From assembly GCF_006716885.1 (NCBI RefSeq), contig NZ_VFPU01000001.1:682001-746000 (forward strand): DNA of 64,000 bases, in the 5' to 3' direction. Source of the stretch: Ornithinimicrobium humiphilum (GTDB lineage Bacteria; Actinomycetota; Actinomycetes; Actinomycetales; Dermatophilaceae). This document shows, piece after piece, positions 60,237-64,000 of this stretch (positions are counted from its first letter, which is position 1; every line of letters starts with the position of its first letter). The translations under genes and the position numbers were made by a program. The notes below the pieces were generated by a model. The model was given only the letters and a program-made list of their open reading frames with translations. It searched no databases and had not been told where the DNA came from.

Positions 60237-61364
60237 CTACCCGACCACGACCGACGTCTTCATGACCAGGTCGTGCAGGGACTGGCCCCGTCGGTTCCAG
60301 ACAGGGCCGAGGAGGGACAGGAGCAGGAACACTCCCATGGTGACGACCGCGAGCAGGGGAAAGGTCACCAGCCGCGCCACCCCCGCCAGAGCCCCGGGGG
60401 CCGCTCCATCCCGCTCTCGGACCAGCCGGATGCCGAGCAGGGCCTTGCCCGGTGTCCGACCTGTGGTGCCGTGCATCAGGGCGAGGACGAACAGGACCAG
60501 GAATCCGGCCCACGTGTAGGCCATCGCTGCCAGATCATCTGACGGATAGGGCAGCCGCTCCAGAAACCTGCTCACCCCGACGAAGACCAGGAGATCGACC
60601 ACAGCGGCCGTGGCGCGCCGCAGCCCTCCGGCCGGTCGGGGCTGCATCGGGATACGGGTCTGCTCGTACGCCGCAGGCGCGGGGTAGGTGGGCAGCGGCG
60701 GAGGTGTCGCTGCAAAGGGTGGTGCGGCAGCGGGTAGGGGCGGAGCGCCTGAGTTGGTGGAGTGAGGTCGTGCCTGCTGCAGCGACCCTTCTACGTGCGC
60801 CATCAGCGCGGGCATCGATTCGTAGTTCGTCGGTGCGGGCCCGAGGGTTGCGGCCAGGTGGTCGAGACCCACGACGACCACGTCGTCCACCATCGTCGGC
60901 ATGAGATCCCTGCCCGCCTGGGTGAGGCAGACCACGGGGGTGACCAGAGGCGCCAGCGGCCCGAGCGCTGCAGCCACGTCCGTGGCCGCGACACGCGCAG
61001 CGGCGAGGTTATCGGTGCGCTTGTAGCCGTTCTGGCGCAGCACGCCGTGGCGCACGACGACCTCGCCGGACCAGTGCTTGGCATCGATGAGCCAGATCCG
61101 GGTGGCGGAGATCGCGAGGTGGTCCAGGTTCGCCTTCGGACGACCGGGCCAGGGCTGGTCGTGCAGGGCGGGCCAGCACGCCTCCCGGATCACGGCGGCG
61201 ACGAGGCGCTCGCCCTCGCTGCCGGCCGCCCACGCTCGTTGCTGCCGCTCAGCCGTCTCCAGCTGCGCACGCAGCCGTTCCGCTCTGGCTGCCGCCCGTC
61301 GCGCCTGTTCGTCGGCGCCCCGACCTGCGTTCGAACTGGACAGATGGTCCGCCCCGTCCCACAT
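60237..61364 (-). CDS. NERD-RDD protein (nuclease-related domain plus membrane domain)
   Basis: 375 residues from ATG 61364 (GGGAGG seven bases upstream); an in-frame ATG at 61382 is weaker. A charged coiled segment (15-45) leads to a NERD domain (about 48-170): GSEGE (49-53), NLDHLAI (D81) and IDAKHW (D94, K96), a PD-(D/E)xK-like nuclease core. A Pro-rich linker (about 205-245) joins an RDD membrane domain (250-375) with GRTPGKALLGIRLV and GQSLHDLVM. NERD proteins are thought to act on nucleic acids, and some occur in defence contexts. It sits alone between the 56-bp repeats. Confidence 0.85.
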   Translation of the reverse strand: MWDGADHLSSSNAGRGADEQARRAAARAERLRAQLETAERQQRAWAAGSEGERLVAAVIREACWPALHDQPWPGRPKANLDHLAISATRIWLIDAKHWSGEVVVRHGVLRQNGYKRTDNLAAARVAATDVAAALGPLAPLVTPVVCLTQAGRDLMPTMVDDVVVVGLDHLAATLGPAPTNYESMPALMAHVEGSLQQARPHSTNSGAPPLPAAAPPFAATPPPLPTYPAPAAYEQTRIPMQPRPAGGLRRATAAVVDLLVFVGVSRFLERLPYPSDDLAAMAYTWAGFLVLFVLALMHGTTGRTPGKALLGIRLVRERDGAAPGALAGVARLVTFPLLAVVTMGVFLLLSLLGPVWNRRGQSLHDLVMKTSVVVG

Positions 61365-61545
61365 CACAAAGCCTCCCTGCATCCCTGCGACTCCACCCGG
61401 GCGGCCCCATCGCCGCCCCACCCCCGTGTCGCGTCGTCGGACTCTAGCGGAACGTGTCCAGGTTTGGGGAGGCTCCGGCGACCGGTCGGCCAGCGGACCG
61501 CTACGGGTGGGTCGGGCGATACTCACGGCTTCGCATTGCACTCCG

Positions 61546-61610
61546 GACACGATCTTGTCCTGGTGGACTGATGCATCAGTCCACCAGGACAACAACGTGT
61601 CGCGAGTGGG
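61546..61610. repeat. 56-bp repeat copy B, including a perfect 38-bp palindrome
   Basis: Repeat copy B is 61555-61610. Positions 61555-61592 form a perfect palindrome centred on TGCA, and GACACG/CGTGTC (61546-61551 and 61596-61601) extend the stem after a 3x3 internal loop. It lies 24 bp past the xylB stop and upstream of the NERD-RDD start, so it could double as the xyl terminator. The rest of 61365-61633 shows no gene. Confidence 0.8.
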
Positions 61611-61633
61611 TCGGGGCGCAGGGCCGGAGGGTC

Positions 61634-63052
61634 TCACGCCTCCCGCGCCACCCGGTCCAGCACGTGCGAGCGCGCCTCGGCATACCGCTCGCGGACCCGC
61701 GCCCCGTCCGCGGCGGGCTCGACCGTGACGAGCCCGGGCATCGGCCACTCGGGTCCCGCCTCGGCCCCGGAGAGCACCCACGCGGCCTGCCGTGCGGCAC
61801 CGTTGGCGACGTACTCGTCCGGCGTCGGCACGAGGATCGGCGAGCCGAGCACGTCGGCGAGCGACTGTCGCAGCGAGAGCGACCGGGCACCGCCGCCGAC
61901 GAGCAGGAAGCGCCGGGTCTCGACGCCCTGCGCGAGGAAGGCGTCGACCGCGTCCGCCAGCAGGCAGGCGATGGACTCCACGGCCGCTCGCGCGAGGTGA
62001 GCGGGGGCGGAGGTGCGCAGGGTCAGTCCGTGCAGCGACCCCGTGGCGTCGGGCAGGTTGGGGGTGCGCTCGCCCTCGAGGTAGGGCACGAGCACGAGCC
62101 CGTCGGCCCCGGCCGGTGCCTCCGCGGCGAGCCGGTCGAGCTCGGCGACGTCGGTGCCGAGCATCCGCGCGGTGGCGTCGAGCACGCGGGCGGCGTTGAG
62201 GGTTGCCGCCAGCGGCAGGAACCGCCCGGTGGCGTCGGCGAAGCCGCTGATGATCCCCTCGACGTCGGCCGTGGGGTCGTCGGTCACCGCGGACACGACG
62301 CCCGAGGTGCCGACCGACAGGACGACGTCGCCGGGCCCGGCGCCGAGCCCCAGCGCGGCCGCGGCGTTGTCGCCGGCCCCCGGCCCGAGGGGTATGCCGT
62401 TCGCCGGCCCGGTGCCCGTGCCCGCCACCTCGGCGGGGCCGAGGACGCGGGGAAGCCGGATCTCGTGACCGAGCGCGTCCTGGACGAGCTCGGTGAGGTA
62501 CGTGCCGCGCCTCGGGCTCCAGTAGCCGGTGCCCGAGGCGTCGGAGCGGTCGGTCACCAGGTCGTCGAACGAGCCGGAGCCCACCAGGCGCCAGGTCAGC
62601 CAGTCGTGGGGGAGGGCCACGGCGGCGGTGCGGGCCGCGTTGTCCGGCTCGTGCTCGTGCATCCAGGCCAGCTTGGTCACGGTGTAGGACGCGACCGGCA
62701 CCGAGCCGGTCGCGCCCGCCCACCAGCGGGCCCCGCGCTCCTCGACGAGCCGTCGCGCCTGTGGTGCGGAGCGGGTGTCGTTCCAGAGCAGCGCCGGCCG
62801 CACCACCTCGCCGGCCTCGTCGAGGGCCACCATGCCGTGCTGCTGGCCCCCGACCGCGAGCGCCGACACGTCCTCCAGCCCGCCCGCCATCTCGACGGCC
62901 TCGGTCAGCGCCCGCCACCACTCGTGCGGGTCGACCTCGGTGCCGTCGGGGTGGGAGGCCCGGCCGGAGCGCACGAGCTCCCCGGTCTCCGCGTCGCGGA
63001 CGACGACCTTGCAGGACTGGGTGGACGAGTCGACACCCGCGACGAGCGCCAT
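61634..63052 (-). CDS. xylB: Xylulokinase
   Basis: 472 residues, FGGY family. It phosphorylates D-xylulose to xylulose 5-phosphate. The N terminus [14 protein letters not shown] is the ATP-binding phosphate 1 motif; [19 protein letters not shown] and [10 protein letters not shown] are xylulokinase blocks, and GGGARS is the adenosine motif. It starts three bases after the xylA stop, so xylA-xylB is an operon. NGIPLGP contains the GGCATACC motif with a rare ATA. Confidence 0.95.
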   Translation of the reverse strand: MALVAGVDSSTQSCKVVVRDAETGELVRSGRASHPDGTEVDPHEWWRALTEAVEMAGGLEDVSALAVGGQQHGMVALDEAGEVVRPALLWNDTRSAPQARRLVEERGARWWAGATGSVPVASYTVTKLAWMHEHEPDNAARTAAVALPHDWLTWRLVGSGSFDDLVTDRSDASGTGYWSPRRGTYLTELVQDALGHEIRLPRVLGPAEVAGTGTGPANGIPLGPGAGDNAAAALGLGAGPGDVVLSVGTSGVVSAVTDDPTADVEGIISGFADATGRFLPLAATLNAARVLDATARMLGTDVAELDRLAAEAPAGADGLVLVPYLEGERTPNLPDATGSLHGLTLRTSAPAHLARAAVESIACLLADAVDAFLAQGVETRRFLLVGGGARSLSLRQSLADVLGSPILVPTPDEYVANGAARQAAWVLSGAEAGPEWPMPGLVTVEPAADGARVRERYAEARSHVLDRVAREA

Positions 63053-63055
63053 CGG

Positions 63056-64000
63056 TCAGGCGGCCCCGAGGACGTGCCGCAGCGCGAGCTGGTTGAGGTG
63101 CACGTGGCCGTAGCCGCGGGCGGCGAGGCGCTCGGACTCGTCGGCGATCTCCGGGCCGAGGTCGCCCGCGGTCTCCAGCAGCGCGGCGGGCGACTCGCCC
63201 TCGGCCAGCGTCGGCTGCGCCAGCTCGGACAGCCCGGAGGACTGCATCGCCTCCTGCACCTCGGGGTCGGCCCGGAAGGACCTGGCCCGCTCGGCCAGCA
63301 GCGAGTAGGTCTCCATGTTGGCCGCGGCCGACACCCAGACGCCCTCGACGTCCTCGGTGCGGGAAGGCTTGTAGTCGAAGTGGCGGGGACCCTCGTAGCG
63401 CGGGCCGCCGCCGGGGAAGCCGTTCTCGAGCAGGTCGACGGTGAAGAAGGCGGACAGCAGGTCGCCGTGGCCGAAGACGAGGTCCTGGTCGAAGCGGGGA
63501 CCGTGCTGGCCGTTGAGGTCGATGTGGAAGAGCTTGCCCTGCCAGAGCGCCTGGGCGATGCCGGCGGTGAAGTTGAGCCCGGCCATCTGCTCGTGCCCGA
63601 CCTCGGGGTTGAGGCCGACGATGTCGCCGTGCTCGAGGGTGGCGATGAAGCCCAGCGCGTGACCGACGGTCGGCAGCAGGATGTCGCCGCGGGGCTCGTT
63701 GGGCTTGGGCTCCAGCGCGATGCGCATGCCGTAGCCGCGCTCCTTGATGAAGGCGGCGACGCTGTCCACGCCCTCGGCGAAGCGGTCGTAGGCCGCCTTG
63801 TAGTCCTTGGCCCCGTCGTACTCCGCGCCCTCGCGGCCGCCCCACATCACGAAGGTCTTCGCGCCCAGCGAGGCCCCGAGCTCGACCTGGCGCAGGACCT
63901 TGCGCAGCGCCAGCCGGCGCACGCCACGGTCGTTGCTGGTCAGGGCGCCGTCCTTGAAGACCGGGTGGCTGAAGGTGTCGGTCGTGACCATCGGCACGAC
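63056..64000 (-). CDS. xylA: Xylose isomerase, 5' end outside window
   Basis: About 315 C-terminal residues of a protein usually near 390. It isomerises D-xylose to D-xylulose with two divalent metals. Visible metal and active-site blocks are [44 protein letters not shown] and RHFDYKP. The frame remains open to base 64000 without a convincing start, so the N terminus lies beyond the edge. First gene of the xylAB pair. Confidence 0.95.
   Translation of the reverse strand, partial: VVPMVTTDTFSHPVFKDGALTSNDRGVRRLALRKVLRQVELGASLGAKTFVMWGGREGAEYDGAKDYKAAYDRFAEGVDSVAAFIKERGYGMRIALEPKPNEPRGDILLPTVGHALGFIATLEHGDIVGLNPEVGHEQMAGLNFTAGIAQALWQGKLFHIDLNGQHGPRFDQDLVFGHGDLLSAFFTVDLLENGFPGGGPRYEGPRHFDYKPSRTEDVEGVWVSAAANMETYSLLAERARSFRADPEVQEAMQSSGLSELAQPTLAEGESPAALLETAGDLGPEIADESERLAARGYGHVHLNQLALRHVLGAA

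Noticed and set aside
60237..63845. A continuous 1202-codon minus-strand open frame
   Set aside because: Only its 3' part (60237-61364) reads as protein domains (NERD, RDD). Upstream it is an out-of-frame reading of xylB and xylA in very GC-rich DNA.

Overview
The window is very GC-rich, almost entirely coding, uses many GTG starts, and carries WhiB, DUF6104, an actinobacterial-type Tad pilus locus and a LacI-controlled catabolic cluster. This points to an actinomycete of the Micrococcales, perhaps the Intrasporangiaceae/Ornithinimicrobiaceae group; the genus is a guess. No rRNA, tRNA, CRISPR array, transposase or integrase is visible.

Left part (1-23.4 kb), mostly housekeeping. It holds a cyanuric acid amidohydrolase/barbiturase-type enzyme with a membrane protein, a secreted M14 carboxypeptidase, and a MerR regulator divergent from an MFS pump. 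Next come leuCD facing leuB-alr-tsaE, a low-molecular-weight phosphatase followed by an exopolysaccharide-initiating sugar transferase behind a structured leader, and pheA. Then follow an odd SGNH protein, DUF6104, a tandem GNAT, an M50 peptidase, a WhiB3-like regulator, a saccharopine-dehydrogenase-like protein, a permease with a universal stress protein, and a second MFS protein.

Middle (23.4-40.2 kb), a Tad/Flp pilus locus. It has the Flp pilin, a TadG-like protein, CpaF, TadB, TadC, TadE, CpaB and an A24 prepilin peptidase. A TadZ/CpaE ATPase is fused to a TadE-like pseudopilin, and a histidine kinase/response regulator pair is translationally coupled to the end of the operon. At its edge lie two divergent two-gene cassettes that look like paralogous mirror copies; one starts with a pilin-type signal on a 454-residue secreted protein. 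DUF192, a lipoprotein and an OmpA-domain protein follow.

Right part (40.2-64 kb), accessory metabolism. An FeuABC-like ABC importer is linked to a FAD protein and a fused double AhpD-like protein. A LacI regulator with two operator copies faces an operon of hydrolases (carbamoylase-type, C45, M20, amidase) and two small membrane proteins (DUF5058 plus partner) that may form a transporter. Next are a thioesterase, a stand-alone B12-binding protein with the CarH Trp-x9-Glu-His motif, a CE7 esterase, a class V aminotransferase and a SHOCT protein. A decayed stretch (59.3-60.1 kb) precedes a NERD-RDD protein bracketed by 56-bp direct repeats. xylB and the 3' part of xylA end the window.

Across the window the octamer GGCATACC/GGTATGCC recurs 14 times, often forcing rare ATA or TAT codons.
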